Of a stretch of DNA of 64,000 nt, positions 1-9,396 are shown one piece after another; the stretch's first letter is position 1; every line of letters starts with the position of its first letter. Location of the stretch: assembly GCF_041355105.1 (NCBI RefSeq), contig NZ_JBFUPK010000002.1, positions 310,001 to 374,000 of the forward strand, in the 5' to 3' direction. This DNA is from Terriglobus sp. RCC_193. GTDB taxonomy: Bacteria > Acidobacteriota > Terriglobia > Terriglobales > Acidobacteriaceae. The notes below the pieces were generated by a model. The model had not been told where the DNA came from. It searched no databases and worked only from the letters and a program-made list of their open reading frames with translations. The position numbers and the translations under genes were made by a program.

Positions 1-402
1 CTGGGACTGTATGACGATGCAGGTGCACTGCAACACGTGGGTGTGTGTGCAAGTTTCACTGCGGCAAAACGCAAAGAGTTAACAGAATTTCTCGCGCCGT
101 ATCGCAAAGATGCGTTAACTCATCATCCGTGGAAGAACTGGGCTGATGCCGCAGCACAAGCAGGCGGTCGCATGCCCGGTGGCCAATCGCGATGGAGCGG
201 CGGCAAGGATCTGTCGTGGGTACCACTGCGTCCAGAACTGGTTGTCGAAGTCGCATATGAACACATGCAGGGCGATCGCTTTCGCCATCTGGCCCACTTT
301 CGCAGGTGGCGACCTGACAAGGAACCAAAGGACTGCACCTATGCACAACTGGAAGTCGTGCCGGCGGCAGAGTTGATGCAAATCTTTCCCGAACGCAAGT
401 GA
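1..402 (+). CDS. ATP-dependent DNA ligase, C-terminal end (partial)
   Basis: The reading frame is open from base 1, so the start lies outside the window. The visible 133 residues look like the OB-fold end of a LigC/LigD-type ATP-dependent DNA ligase: WVPLRPELVVEVAY is followed by GDRFRHLAHFRRWRPDK, the usual late motif where the C-terminal domain closes over nicked DNA. The protein seals nicks during non-homologous end joining. It converges with the LigD-type polymerase gene on the other strand, so the two NHEJ activities are encoded by separate adjacent genes rather than one fusion. Family assignment is firm; LigC versus LigD ligase type cannot be settled from the fragment. Confidence 0.85.
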   Translation: MGLYDDAGALQHVGVCASFTAAKRKELTEFLAPYRKDALTHHPWKNWADAAAQAGGRMPGGQSRWSGGKDLSWVPLRPELVVEVAYEHMQGDRFRHLAHFRRWRPDKEPKDCTYAQLEVVPAAELMQIFPERK

Positions 403-570
403 TTAACGATTGCGAAAGAGAATCCACAGCACCACTACAACCACCAGCGTAATAAGGGCACCCCGCTGCCAGAAAAAGAAGCCCGTGCGTGTGGAGTAGC
501 CCACAACAATGCAGCCTGTTAGGGATGTACAGGCAAGAAACAATGCCGGCAAGACTGCGATTGGCTTCAT
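403..570 (-). CDS. Small predicted lipoprotein / membrane peptide, 55 aa
   Basis: The start codon overlaps the ligD stop in an ATGA arrangement, with a purine-rich GGGGGCAAAGG upstream, so the peptide is probably made by translational coupling. It has a signal-like N-terminus ending in a lipobox-like LTGC (Cys about residue 20), then a hydrophobic run ALITLVVVVVLWILF near the C-terminus. Its stop abuts the ligase stop tail to tail. No family is recognised. The overlap and tidy fit between two genes support a real gene; function is unknown. Confidence 0.55.
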   Translation of the reverse strand: MKPIAVLPALFLACTSLTGCIVVGYSTRTGFFFWQRGALITLVVVVVLWILFRNR

Positions 571-1916
571 TCCTTTGCCCCCTCAGAGCGCCAAGCACGC
601 GTTGGATCGTCATCCGGATCAGGCGCTTCCTGGGCTGGTCGTATCTCCTCTGGAACATGCCGCAGATTCACCCGAATGCGGTACCAGACATAAGATGAAC
701 CACGCATGCGGTCCACAAGAATGTCATCTGCTGCCAGATGTTTTGCGGCCTCCGGATGTTTTTGTTTCCAACGATCCAGCCCGGCCTGCGCTGCTGATTT
801 ATCAGGGGATTGCGCAACCACCTGCAACGGCATGGTCGACTTTCGTCGTCCGGCGGCGCGAGGCTTCTTTGTAGACGCGGCTGGATCAGTGTCTTCGCCT
901 TCTTTCGTGTCAGGCTTCCTTGCTTTGGAGGGCTGAACCCGTTTGCCTTCGTTCCACTGCTTCTTAAAATGCGGAGGCCACGGGGCATCGCCAATACCGT
1001 TCGCTTCATCGCGCGAGGCCATCTCCAGCAAGGCGTCCAGGGAACCTGCATGTTGATTCATCGCAGCGTGGGGATCGCCAATCTTAGCGAAGCGCTCTGG
1101 CACTGTGAGCACGGTAAACTCTGCCGGGTCGCAGTGCATAACCTCATCCCATGCAAGCGGTGTGCTCACACGCGCATCAGGCAGCGGACGCACGCTGTAC
1201 GCACTGCAGGTGGTGCGGTCCTTTGCATTCTGGTTGTAGTCCAGGAAGACGCCGTGGCGTTCTTCCTTCCACCATTTGCTGCTGGCCATAGGATGTCGTC
1301 GTTCCACTTCGCGTGCCAGTGCAAGCGCAGCACGACGAACATCCGTAAAGCTCCAACGCGGATGAATGCGCACGTTGATATGAATGCCGCGCGAGCCACT
1401 GGTCTTGGGCCATCCCACCAGGCCAGCTTCATCCAAAAGCGACTTCACCTGCATTGCAACGGAACACACATCGCCCCATACGACCCCGGGTTGCGGATCA
1501 AGATCGATGCGAAGCTCATTGGGATGATCCAGATCGTCTGCGATCACGGCATGTGGATGCAGCTCAATGCAGCCGAGGTTGACAATCCATGCCAACCCCG
1601 CCGGGTTATCCACCACCACTTCTTCCGCTGTGCGACCGGACGGGAAACTAAGCGTAACCGTGCGCAGCCAATCCGGTGTATCGGAGGGCGCGCGCTTCTG
1701 ATAGAAGGGTTCCTTTTCCGCTCCATCCACAAATCGTTTCAGCACAACAGGCCGATTGCGGATTCCATTCAGCGCACCGTCTGCAACGCTCAGGTAATAG
1801 CGCACGATATCGATCTTTGAAAGCTGTACGCCGCTCGTGAAATAGTGCTTGTGCGGATTGGAGATGCGTACACTGCGGCCCGCGACTTCAATCCACTCCT
1901 CTTCCGGCTTGGCCAT
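567..1916 (-). CDS. ligD: LigD-type NHEJ primase-polymerase
   Basis: A 449-residue polymerase of the archaeo-eukaryotic primase family. It fills gaps and adds nucleotides at double-strand breaks together with Ku and ligase. The PolDom covers about residues 10-300. The metal-binding pair is visible as RIDLDP (D138, D140), and SGSRGIHINV near residue 178 is the conserved His-containing strand. A Lys/Pro-rich linker (about 320-385) leads to a short C-terminal segment with YVWYRIRVNL that I do not recognise. No ligase or phosphoesterase domain is fused; the ligase is the convergent neighbour. The start is the first ATG of the frame. Confidence 0.9.
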   Translation of the reverse strand: MAKPEEEWIEVAGRSVRISNPHKHYFTSGVQLSKIDIVRYYLSVADGALNGIRNRPVVLKRFVDGAEKEPFYQKRAPSDTPDWLRTVTLSFPSGRTAEEVVVDNPAGLAWIVNLGCIELHPHAVIADDLDHPNELRIDLDPQPGVVWGDVCSVAMQVKSLLDEAGLVGWPKTSGSRGIHINVRIHPRWSFTDVRRAALALAREVERRHPMASSKWWKEERHGVFLDYNQNAKDRTTCSAYSVRPLPDARVSTPLAWDEVMHCDPAEFTVLTVPERFAKIGDPHAAMNQHAGSLDALLEMASRDEANGIGDAPWPPHFKKQWNEGKRVQPSKARKPDTKEGEDTDPAASTKKPRAAGRRKSTMPLQVVAQSPDKSAAQAGLDRWKQKHPEAAKHLAADDILVDRMRGSSYVWYRIRVNLRHVPEEIRPAQEAPDPDDDPTRAWRSEGAKE

Positions 1917-2009
1917 GTGGATGCCTCTCGCGATTCATGGGATGCGTAGCAAGCACAGTAAGGTTTGGTTGGCATAAGATTTCTGACACACCTGAATCGG
2001 AGGATTCTG

Positions 2010-3980
2010 ATGCGCCCAGTTTTCACGTCGATGCTGTTGCTTGCCTGTGGTTTTGCTCTGCCCCTTGCTGCGCAGGAGACGCTGCACTCGCCCGATGGCA
2101 ACATTGCGGTCGCGTTGACGACAGGAAGCGGCCTGGGATACTCCATTACGCGCCATGGTGAGACGGTGATTGCGCCTTCTTCTGTTGGCCTGAGCTTTGT
2201 GCAGGAAGATCCGCTTGCGCTGCCTCGTTCGCTTTCCCTGCAGCACCTTGCCGTACTGAAGACGGACCATCGCGATGGTGTGGATGACTACCGTCCGGTT
2301 GCCGGAAAGACCTCGCATGTGAACGATGCCTATCGCGAAGTGACCATTCATGCCCAGGAGAGAGATGGCCTGCGGCGCAAGGTGGATCTGATCATTCGCG
2401 CCTACAACGCGGGCGTTGCACTGCGTATGGTCCTGCCGCAACAGGAGAATATGACAACCGTGCATCTTGCCGGGGAAGGCACGCAGTTCCTCTTCGCGGG
2501 TAATTACAAATGCACGGGCTACAATCCCGGCACCGTGGGCAACAGCCACGAAGGCGAGTTTGATGATGTGGACGCTGACCACATTCGTCCGCACAATCTG
2601 TATGACGATCCGCTGGTTTGCCGCACTGGCAAAGGCACAGCATTTGCGATTGTCGAAAGCGATGTGGACAACTACCCCGCCATGTATCTCTCTGGCTTAA
2701 ACGATGGCCGGCTGGGCGTACAGGTGCATCTACCGGGTCGATTGGATGGCGACGGTGTTGTGAAAACACCGATGACCGCAGAAGGCGTAAAGACTCCGTG
2801 GCGCGTGGTGATGATGGCGGATCGACCGGAGAGACTGCTGGAGGCTAACCTGGTTGAAGAACTCGCCGCGCCATCGCGTGTGCAGGATACGTCATGGATT
2901 CAGCCGGGCTTTTCAAGCTGGGACTGGTGGAGTGGGCCAAATCTGCCAGGTTTTGCCGGTGTCGGTTTGAATGATGCCACGTACAAGCAGTTCATTGATC
3001 TTGCGCAGAAGATGCACCTTCCCTACATGCTGATTGATGAAGGTTGGGCGAAGAACGGCAAGGGCGATGGCTACATGCTGCCCAACGTGGATGTCACGCA
3101 GACCAATCCGGATGTGCATCTGCCGGAGTTGGTGGCATATGCGAAGGAACGCGGCGTCGGACTGTGGCTGTGGCTGCACTGGAAGTCGATTGACCGCCAG
3201 ATGGAACCTGCCATGGCGTGGTATCAGCAAGTCGGCATCCGCGGAATCAAGGTGGATTTCATGGATCGGCAGGATCAGGAGATCGTGGATTTCTACCACC
3301 GCCTGCTGACCAAAGCCGCAGATCATCACCTGATGGTGGATCTGCACGGAGCCTATCCACCACGCGGATTGGTGCGTACGTATCCAAACTTCCTCACACA
3401 GGAAGGTGTGATGGGCGCGGAATACAACAAGTGGAGCCGTCGCGAAACCGCCGAGCACAATGTGCGGCTTGCCTACACACGCGCGCTGACGGGCCCCATG
3501 GATTACACACCCGGCGGATGGAACAACGTCACCGCTGCAGAGTTTCACCCGCAAAACACCGCGCCTGAAGTGATGACCACGCGTGCGCAACAACTCGCCA
3601 TGTACGTGGTCTATACCAGCCCGTTTGCGTGTGTGTCTGATTCTCCAAGCGCCTATACCGATGCTGGTGGCAAGCTGCTTCCCGGACTGGAAGTATTTGC
3701 GAAGATGCCTACGACATGGGACGAAACACGCGCGATTGGCGGCGATTTCGCAAAATGGATCGCTGTCGCGCGACGTTCCGGGAAGACCTGGTACGTGGGC
3801 GTAATGAACGATGGCACCGCACGCGACGTGACACTGGACCTCTCCGTTCTGCACGCGAAAGAACTGCAGACATACACCGACGGCAACACACCAAAGGATC
3901 TGCAGGTCGGCGACAGCAAGTATGGAGCACTGCATCTGGCTGCGGGCGGCGGCGCATTGCTGGTCTTGCAGACGGAATAA
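2010..3980 (+). CDS. Glycoside hydrolase family 97 protein, secreted
   Basis: A 656-residue alpha-glycosidase of family GH97 (alpha-glucosidase or alpha-galactosidase). The ATG at 2010 is preferred because CGGAGGA lies just upstream and it yields a clean signal peptide ending near LPLAAQE; the longer frame adds a non-signal extension. It has an N-terminal beta-sandwich, then the TIM barrel with FSSWDWWSG, LIDEGWA, GIKVDFMDR and QEGVMGAEYNKW, and a C-terminal beta domain. An Asp is present in KVDFMD where retaining members carry the nucleophile, so a retaining mechanism is inferred. It likely acts in the periplasm on oligosaccharides. Substrate is not predictable from sequence alone. Confidence 0.9.
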   Translation: MRPVFTSMLLLACGFALPLAAQETLHSPDGNIAVALTTGSGLGYSITRHGETVIAPSSVGLSFVQEDPLALPRSLSLQHLAVLKTDHRDGVDDYRPVAGKTSHVNDAYREVTIHAQERDGLRRKVDLIIRAYNAGVALRMVLPQQENMTTVHLAGEGTQFLFAGNYKCTGYNPGTVGNSHEGEFDDVDADHIRPHNLYDDPLVCRTGKGTAFAIVESDVDNYPAMYLSGLNDGRLGVQVHLPGRLDGDGVVKTPMTAEGVKTPWRVVMMADRPERLLEANLVEELAAPSRVQDTSWIQPGFSSWDWWSGPNLPGFAGVGLNDATYKQFIDLAQKMHLPYMLIDEGWAKNGKGDGYMLPNVDVTQTNPDVHLPELVAYAKERGVGLWLWLHWKSIDRQMEPAMAWYQQVGIRGIKVDFMDRQDQEIVDFYHRLLTKAADHHLMVDLHGAYPPRGLVRTYPNFLTQEGVMGAEYNKWSRRETAEHNVRLAYTRALTGPMDYTPGGWNNVTAAEFHPQNTAPEVMTTRAQQLAMYVVYTSPFACVSDSPSAYTDAGGKLLPGLEVFAKMPTTWDETRAIGGDFAKWIAVARRSGKTWYVGVMNDGTARDVTLDLSVLHAKELQTYTDGNTPKDLQVGDSKYGALHLAAGGGALLVLQTE

Positions 3981-4021
3981 AACAAAGCGTTGGGAAGTAA
4001 CAGGGCCGAACGGAGCGACCG

Positions 4022-4432
4022 ATGATACTTGCGTGGTGCATCGCAGCGACGGTTTGTGCGGCGGCAACGGCTGCGGTCCTGTTGCATCCGTCTGTATGGC
4101 GGAACGATAGGAACCTGCCTGTCGCGCAATGGTGGCTGCTTACGCTCCTGGTGGTGCCGGGGCAGGTGCTTCCGCCTCTTCTGTTTTGGCTTGCGTGGAA
4201 GAGGACCTACTACATCATCCCGTTTCTGGGGCCGCCCATCCGGGTGGGCATGGCAGCCGTAGGGTGGGCAACGTGTGCACTGTTCTTCAGCTATCTCCCA
4301 GCGACCGTCTATGCGTTACGCAAACGGTGGCACTGGCTCTGGCTTCTACTGCATCCCTTTGGAACGATCTGGATGCTCTGGGGGAAATGGAAAGCTGTAC
4401 GCGTCAATGGGTCCCACTATGGCGCCGATTAA
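4022..4432 (+). CDS. Hypothetical inner-membrane protein, 136 aa
   Basis: Three to four hydrophobic stretches are visible: an N-terminal segment MILAWCIAATVCAAATAAVLL, one around WWLLTLLVVPGQVLPPLLFWLA, one around VGMAAVGWATCALFFSYL, and WLWLLLHPFGTIWML. GGAGCG precedes the ATG. It lies 41 bases after the GH97 gene and could be co-transcribed with it. No family is recognised. Biased hydrophobic composition and the ribosome site argue for a real gene; function is unknown. Confidence 0.6.
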   Translation: MILAWCIAATVCAAATAAVLLHPSVWRNDRNLPVAQWWLLTLLVVPGQVLPPLLFWLAWKRTYYIIPFLGPPIRVGMAAVGWATCALFFSYLPATVYALRKRWHWLWLLLHPFGTIWMLWGKWKAVRVNGSHYGAD

Positions 4433-4539
4433 ACGGAGTGGGCACCGCGTCTGGCCACATCATGCAGCAAGCTGGCGATGAGACAGGGCAGGATCACCGT
4501 AATCGCAACACCTGAGAAAAGCAGAAGCAAAGAATCCAT
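4429..4539 (-). CDS. Possible small membrane peptide, 36 aa
   Basis: An ATG frame beginning MDSLLLLFSGVAITVILP gives one hydrophobic helix followed by a short basic tail (HDVARRG). A GAAGGTGA stretch lies about 7 bases before the start. The stop overlaps the last codons of the opposite-strand membrane gene by 4 bases. It resembles single-helix small proteins such as KdpF-like peptides only in general shape. This is a weak call with no homology recognised. Confidence 0.3.
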   Translation of the reverse strand: MDSLLLLFSGVAITVILPCLIASLLHDVARRGAHSV

Positions 4540-4748
4540 AGAAATCGTCACCTTCTAAACCGCCTGCCTGGTAGTCCACCAAGCAGCCAACAGCATCGCG
4601 TTACGCGCATACGATGCGGAATGACACAAAAGCCTACCCCGAAGCACCATTGGTAATCAACCACGGCTAACACGTTTGGGTGACCCTCCTGGCTGGAGGG
4701 CCAGAGATGCCCAATTCTGTAGCCGCCGATACAATGGCGGGAGTGCCG

Positions 4749-6491
4749 ATGATCCAGCTTCCGTCCCGAATCCGACCCCTTGTGGCCATCGCGGCTTCGG
4801 CATGCACCGTATTTCTGCTGGGATGTCCGCAGCAGACAGCGACAAAACCTCCGGCGAACACCACTGCACCGGCGCTGCCGAAGACCGTAGGCGGCAATAA
4901 CGCGCAGACTGCAGAGCAAACCAACCCACGGATCGCCAGCCTGATCCAGCAGGTGGACCGCTCCTACCGTAGCGGCGTGCAGAACTATCGCACGGGCAAA
5001 CTGGATGCGGCACGCAACGATTTTGACTATGCCGTGGACCTGATGCTGACCAGCGGCCTGGACATTAAGTCAGACCCCACGCTCAGCGATGAGTTTGAGC
5101 GCACCGTGGACGCGGTCAACGCGCTGGAGATGGACGCGCTGAAGCAGGGCAACGGCTTCTCTCCCAAGCAGGAAGAGACGCCACTGGAAGCCGTCACCGA
5201 CCTGACCTTCTCAGACGCCACGCCGGAACAAACCGCAAGCCTGAAGAGCACGCTGAATACAACATCGGACCTACCCCTGGTCATTAACCCCGAAGTTGCG
5301 GGTTACATCAACGCCTTTGCCAATTCCCGTTCCTTCACGGCCCACATGCGTGCCTCGCTGGAACGTCTGGGCAAGTACAAGGACATGATGCAGGGCGTGC
5401 TGCGCGAACAGGGCGTGCCGCAGGACATGATCTATCTGGCCGTGGCGGAATCCGGCTTCCAGCCGCAAGCCCTGAATGCCTCCAGCGGCGCGGGCGGCAT
5501 GTGGCAGTTCATGCCCTTCAAGGGCGCCTATGGCCTGGAGCGCAACGGCTATTTCGACGAACGTTTTGACCCGGAAAAGAGCACCCGCGCATACGCCAGG
5601 TACATGAAGGGGCTGTATGACCAGTTTGGCGACTGGTACCTGGCAATGGGCGGATACGACTGGGGTCCAGGCAACATGCAGCGGGCCGTACAGCGCACCG
5701 GATACGCCGATTACTGGGAACTGTATCGCCGCAACGCCATGCCGCGCGAGACGAAGAACTACGTCCCGCAGATTCTTGCCGCTATCCTGATGGCGAAGAA
5801 TCCCGAAAAGTATGGCCTGACCGATCTGCATCCGGCCACCCCTGTTGTGTATGACACGGTGACCGTGGATTATGCGATGGATCTGCATCTGGCCGCTGAT
5901 ATCACCGGTGCCAGCATGACCGACCTGGTCGGCCTGAATCCCGCCCTCCTGCGATTGAGCACGCCGGACGGCACTCCGTTTGACCTGCACATTCCGAAGG
6001 GTACAAAGGATAGCTTCAACAAGCGTATCGCCGCCATTCCGGTGGAGAAGCGCTCTTCCTGGCGCTTCCACGAAGTGGCCGCAGGAGAATCGCTGGATCA
6101 GGTGGCGCAGCTTTACAAAGTGAGCGCGGCGGACATTCTGGCGGCAAACGACCTCCCGGCAAACTCTGCCGTGGAAGAGGGCGACGACCTGGTGATCCCC
6201 GTGGTCTCCGCCGCCTCCGCCAGCCTGCATCCGCTGCAGTACACCACGCGCCGTGGAGACACGCTGGTAACCGTGGCCGACCGCTTCAATGTGACCACGG
6301 AAAACCTCCGGCAATGGAACCACCTAGGCTCCAGCACGCTGCCCGTGGGACGCAGGATTTACGTGGCGGAACCGGTGCGTCTGGCACCCGGTGCTCGAGG
6401 GCGCAAGACAAAAGGCGCGCCTTCAAAGAGAAAAGCTACGGCCTCTCATGCGACAGTAAAGAAGACAAAGAGTACGAAGAAAACAAAATAA
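4749..6491 (+). CDS. mltD: Membrane-bound lytic murein transglycosylase D with LysM domains
   Basis: A 580-residue lipoprotein that cleaves the glycan strands of peptidoglycan. The start at MIQLPSR is chosen over the upstream frame start because it has GGGAG five bases upstream and gives a signal peptide with lipobox LLGC (Cys about residue 25). The SLT domain carries the catalytic Glu in AVAESGF (about residue 234), followed by ASSGAGGMWQFMP. Two LysM domains follow (about 440-495 and 500-550, the second starting YTTRRGDTLVTVADRF) and bind peptidoglycan. The tail is a Lys/Thr-rich low-complexity segment that may bind acidic wall polymers. Assignment to the MltD family is firm. Confidence 0.92.
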   Translation: MIQLPSRIRPLVAIAASACTVFLLGCPQQTATKPPANTTAPALPKTVGGNNAQTAEQTNPRIASLIQQVDRSYRSGVQNYRTGKLDAARNDFDYAVDLMLTSGLDIKSDPTLSDEFERTVDAVNALEMDALKQGNGFSPKQEETPLEAVTDLTFSDATPEQTASLKSTLNTTSDLPLVINPEVAGYINAFANSRSFTAHMRASLERLGKYKDMMQGVLREQGVPQDMIYLAVAESGFQPQALNASSGAGGMWQFMPFKGAYGLERNGYFDERFDPEKSTRAYARYMKGLYDQFGDWYLAMGGYDWGPGNMQRAVQRTGYADYWELYRRNAMPRETKNYVPQILAAILMAKNPEKYGLTDLHPATPVVYDTVTVDYAMDLHLAADITGASMTDLVGLNPALLRLSTPDGTPFDLHIPKGTKDSFNKRIAAIPVEKRSSWRFHEVAAGESLDQVAQLYKVSAADILAANDLPANSAVEEGDDLVIPVVSAASASLHPLQYTTRRGDTLVTVADRFNVTTENLRQWNHLGSSTLPVGRRIYVAEPVRLAPGARGRKTKGAPSKRKATASHATVKKTKSTKKTK

Positions 6492-6500
6492 AGCCACCGC

Positions 6501-6532
6501 CAGGGAATCCGGAATGAATTATGGAGTCCCTG
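6501..6532. terminator. Weak hairpin between convergent genes
   Basis: CAGGGAATCC pairs with GGAGTCCCTG (one mismatch) between the convergent mltD and carboxypeptidase-regulatory genes, overlapping the latter's stop. It lacks a clear T-tract, so termination is only suggested. Confidence 0.3.
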
Positions 6533-7691
6533 AAGCAGGTTTGCCGTTGCCCGGCACCTTCGTTGTAAGTTGTTTGCTGACAAATTCCCGGATCAGGTTC
6601 TGCATCGCACGTCCGCCAATTCCGATAGCAGCATTCTGGAAGATCAGCCCCGCTCCCCGGTCAGCCGAAGGATAGTACAGGTTCGATAGAGCGCCGGAAC
6701 TGAGATTGCCTAGAAGATAGGCATAGTTCGGCATAGTCGTGCCTTTGTCACTTCGCGCTACGAACGCAGAGCCGATCGCATGAAAAGCACGCGACCGGGT
6801 CGATCCGGAACCCTGATAGAAATACCGCGGATCCTGATGGAAGATGGAGGCGAAGACTGCGCGGCTCAACAGCTCGCTGGTGCGCCCGTTTGCAAACTGG
6901 GCTCCCCAGCGTTTGCCGTATCCCTCCGGGCCATCACCAAAGTCGGAGTGGATATCTGCAGCCTGCTGAATCCCGGCGGTGATGCTGACTTCAACAAAGG
7001 TCATGGGATCGAACATTTTATGCAACGCCAGCTTGTACTTCTGCTTTGCGTTCATGGGTGCTGCGTCCCAGATATAACTGACGTAAAAGTTAGGAAAAAC
7101 GCCGAAGACACGCTGCTTCTCCTGCGCACGAATCTGTTCTTCAGCGATGACTTCTGTCGGTCGCACGGTAATCTCGGTTGCATCGGATGCTACCGGCAGC
7201 CGTATCGGGGGCGCCTCCATAGACTCCTCCGCCGCCACGGTAAGGCGATTGGAAGTGACTTGGGAAAAGCCTTTCCGCTCCACGCGCAGCCGATAGTTTC
7301 CTGCCGGAATGGCGTGAAACTGGAAGACACCACCCTCGTCCGTCGTCTGGCTCTTGTAGAACTCGCCGGCTTCTCCCAGGAGGTCGACAGTAGCATTAGG
7401 AATGCCGGCCCCATCGCTATCCGTGACCGTTCCGGCCAGGGTCGCACTTCCTTCGGAAAGATGCGCGGCAGGGGATCGGTGGCTTTGATCGGCCTGTGAG
7501 GAATTCTGGGGGGCGGGCGCATCAGGTAGTTCTTTGGAGGCCACTTCGGCGATCTGCGCCTGCGCGTGTGCTTGAAACACAGGCATTCCAGGAAGAGCCA
7601 AAGCCGACAAAGTCAGCGCTCGAAGCGTATGGAGCACAACCTCCCTTGACGGGTTCTTTTTTGCGCCCATGTGTCGGATCTTTGTCTGCAA
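6519..7691 (-). CDS. Carboxypeptidase-regulatory-like domain protein, secreted/outer membrane
   Basis: A 390-residue exported protein. After a signal peptide (ALTLSALALPGMPVFQAHAQA) comes a Pro/Ala/Ser-rich spacer, then a carboxypeptidase-regulatory-like beta-sandwich (about 85-170) with GTVTDSDGAGIPNATVDL and GVFQFHAIPAGNYRLRVERKGF. The C-terminal half (about 190-390) is a domain seen in acidobacterial proteins, with repeated aromatic and Gly-rich segments such as FHQDPRYFYQGSG and NLYYPSADRGAG. Such proteins are numerous in acidobacteria and are usually placed at the outer membrane. The start could be the ATG at 7670 (MGAKKN) rather than 7691. No enzymatic activity is predicted. Confidence 0.75.
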   Translation of the reverse strand: MQTKIRHMGAKKNPSREVVLHTLRALTLSALALPGMPVFQAHAQAQIAEVASKELPDAPAPQNSSQADQSHRSPAAHLSEGSATLAGTVTDSDGAGIPNATVDLLGEAGEFYKSQTTDEGGVFQFHAIPAGNYRLRVERKGFSQVTSNRLTVAAEESMEAPPIRLPVASDATEITVRPTEVIAEEQIRAQEKQRVFGVFPNFYVSYIWDAAPMNAKQKYKLALHKMFDPMTFVEVSITAGIQQAADIHSDFGDGPEGYGKRWGAQFANGRTSELLSRAVFASIFHQDPRYFYQGSGSTRSRAFHAIGSAFVARSDKGTTMPNYAYLLGNLSSGALSNLYYPSADRGAGLIFQNAAIGIGGRAMQNLIREFVSKQLTTKVPGNGKPASGTP

Positions 7692-7976
7692 ACTTCTTCT
7701 CCGCTGGGCCTGCTCAGACAGACCGATACGCTCGTTTCTATTTTGACGTAATCAGGCGCTACAAGTCGCTTTATGGCGTTTATGGATTTTGGATTTTATT
7801 CAGATCTTTGTTTTTAGCCGGTGGTCAACGGTCGAATCGAAGAAGGCACAGGCCACAGACTGCCAGAAAAAGCGGAAGGCGTACTCTAATATCAGGGCGT
7901 GGACCAAGGTCCATGCGGCAGCCGGATCAGTCGGGAGAACTCCGTGGCATCCGGTCTGCGATCTGGAGAAAGATTC
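7692..7976. other. Intergenic region upstream of lpdA
   Basis: The segment separates divergent genes. It is locally AT-richer (around 7735-7815, with GTTTCTATTTTGACG and TTTATGGATTTTGGATTTTATTC), which fits promoters for one or both genes. No gene or repeat was seen. A purine-rich CTGGAGAAAG lies 6 bases before the lpdA GTG. Confidence 0.4.
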
Positions 7977-9395
7977 GTGGCAGAGACCCTCTTTGATGTG
8001 GCCGTGATCGGCGGCGGCCCTGCAGGTTATTCGTGCGCATTTCGCGCGGCGCAGTACGGACTGAAGGTTGCCCTGATTGAATTGAGCGACAAACTTGGCG
8101 GCACATGCCTCCATGTGGGCTGCGTCCCGACGAAGGCGATGCTGCATTCCGCAGAAATCTTCGATCACGCCAATGAAGCCACCATGTACGGCATCGACGG
8201 TATCGGCAACGGCACCGTGAACTGGCCGCAGGTGCTGAAGCGCAAGCAGGACATCATCAACAAGCACACCGCCGGTCTGCAGTACCTGGTCAAGAAGAAC
8301 AAGGTCACGCTCGTCCGCGGCACAGGCAAACTGACAGGCCCCGCGAAGAACGGCGTGCACACGGTAGACGTGGAGTTCGAAGGCAAGAAGCAGCAGGTGC
8401 AGGCAAAGAAGGTCGTTCTGGCCACCGGCAGCGACGCCCGCATGATCCCGGGCTACAAGCCCAACGACAAGATCCTGACGAACATTGAAATCCTCTCGCT
8501 GGACAAGCTGCCGAAGTCGCTCGTCGTGATCGGTTCTGGCGCTGTGGGTGTGGAGTTCGCATCTGTCTTCAAGAGCTTCAACGCGGAAGTGACCATCATC
8601 GAAATGGCAGACCGCCTGGTCCCCGTCGAAGACGCTGATATTTCCAAGGAGTTCCTGCGCCAGTACAAGAAGCGCGGCATTGATAGCCACGTATCCGCGA
8701 AGGTCAACAAGATTGAAGAGACCAAGACGGGCGTGAAAGTTCACTTCACCACCAGCGACGGCAAGGACAACATCAAGGAAGCCGATAAGGTTCTTGTCGC
8801 CATTGGCCGCGCACCGCGCACCGCCGGTCTGAATTTGGAGTCGACGAAGGTCGAGCTGGATCGCACCGCCATCAAGGTCGACCAGTATCAGCAGACCGCC
8901 GAGCCAGGCATCTACGCCATTGGCGATATCGTCTCCGGTCTGCCGTTGCTGGCCCACTCCGGCGCCATGTCCGGCGCAGTTGCCGCGGCGCATATCGCTG
9001 GCAAATACGCGCGTCCCATCAATCGCCTGCGCATCCCCGGCTGCACCTACTGCGAACCGCAGATCGGAAGCGTAGGCCTGAGCGAAGCGGCTGCAAAGGC
9101 TGCTGGACACGAAGTGAAGGTGGGCAAATTCCCGCTCGCCGGCAACTCCAAGGCGACGATCCTCAACGCCCACGACGGTTTCGTGAAGGTCGTCGCAGAC
9201 GCCAAGTATGGCGAGATCCTCGGCGTACACATCATCGGCCCGCTTGCCACGGAGCTCATCGCAGAAGCAGTCGTTGCCATGGACGCCGAGATGACTGTCG
9301 AAGAGCTGATGTACACCGTCCACGCGCATCCCACGCTGAGCGAAAGCCTGCTTGATGGCTACTCAGCGGTGTACGGCATGTCGCTGAATGCATAG
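7977..9395 (+). CDS. lpdA: Dihydrolipoyl dehydrogenase (E3)
   Basis: A 472-residue flavoprotein that reoxidises dihydrolipoyl groups of 2-oxoacid dehydrogenase complexes using NAD+. The GTG at 7977 is chosen because GGAGAAAG precedes it and the protein then starts VAETLFDVAVIGGGPAG, the usual E3 beginning. Visible parts are the FAD-binding GGGPAGY, the redox-active disulfide in GGTCLHVGCVPTK, the NAD-binding VVIGSGAVGVEFAS, the second FAD contact YAIGDIV, and the C-terminal HAHPTLSE that supplies the catalytic His of the dimer partner. It lies near lipB and an E2 gene, which use the same cofactor. Confidence 0.96.
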   Translation: MAETLFDVAVIGGGPAGYSCAFRAAQYGLKVALIELSDKLGGTCLHVGCVPTKAMLHSAEIFDHANEATMYGIDGIGNGTVNWPQVLKRKQDIINKHTAGLQYLVKKNKVTLVRGTGKLTGPAKNGVHTVDVEFEGKKQQVQAKKVVLATGSDARMIPGYKPNDKILTNIEILSLDKLPKSLVVIGSGAVGVEFASVFKSFNAEVTIIEMADRLVPVEDADISKEFLRQYKKRGIDSHVSAKVNKIEETKTGVKVHFTTSDGKDNIKEADKVLVAIGRAPRTAGLNLESTKVELDRTAIKVDQYQQTAEPGIYAIGDIVSGLPLLAHSGAMSGAVAAAHIAGKYARPINRLRIPGCTYCEPQIGSVGLSEAAAKAAGHEVKVGKFPLAGNSKATILNAHDGFVKVVADAKYGEILGVHIIGPLATELIAEAVVAMDAEMTVEELMYTVHAHPTLSESLLDGYSAVYGMSLNA

Positions 9396-9396
9396 C

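Noticed and set aside
810-1820. A 336-codon plus-strand frame opposite ligD
   Set aside because: ligD has clear catalytic motifs on the other strand; this frame does not resemble a protein.
4550-4748. Possible tRNA or small RNA before mltD
   Set aside because: No cloverleaf could be drawn; only a short CCCTCC/GGAGGG hairpin is visible.
7800-9329. A 509-codon open frame antisense to lpdA
   Set aside because: It mirrors a well-conserved enzyme gene, has no recognisable domain and no ribosome site; long antisense frames are common in GC-rich coding DNA.
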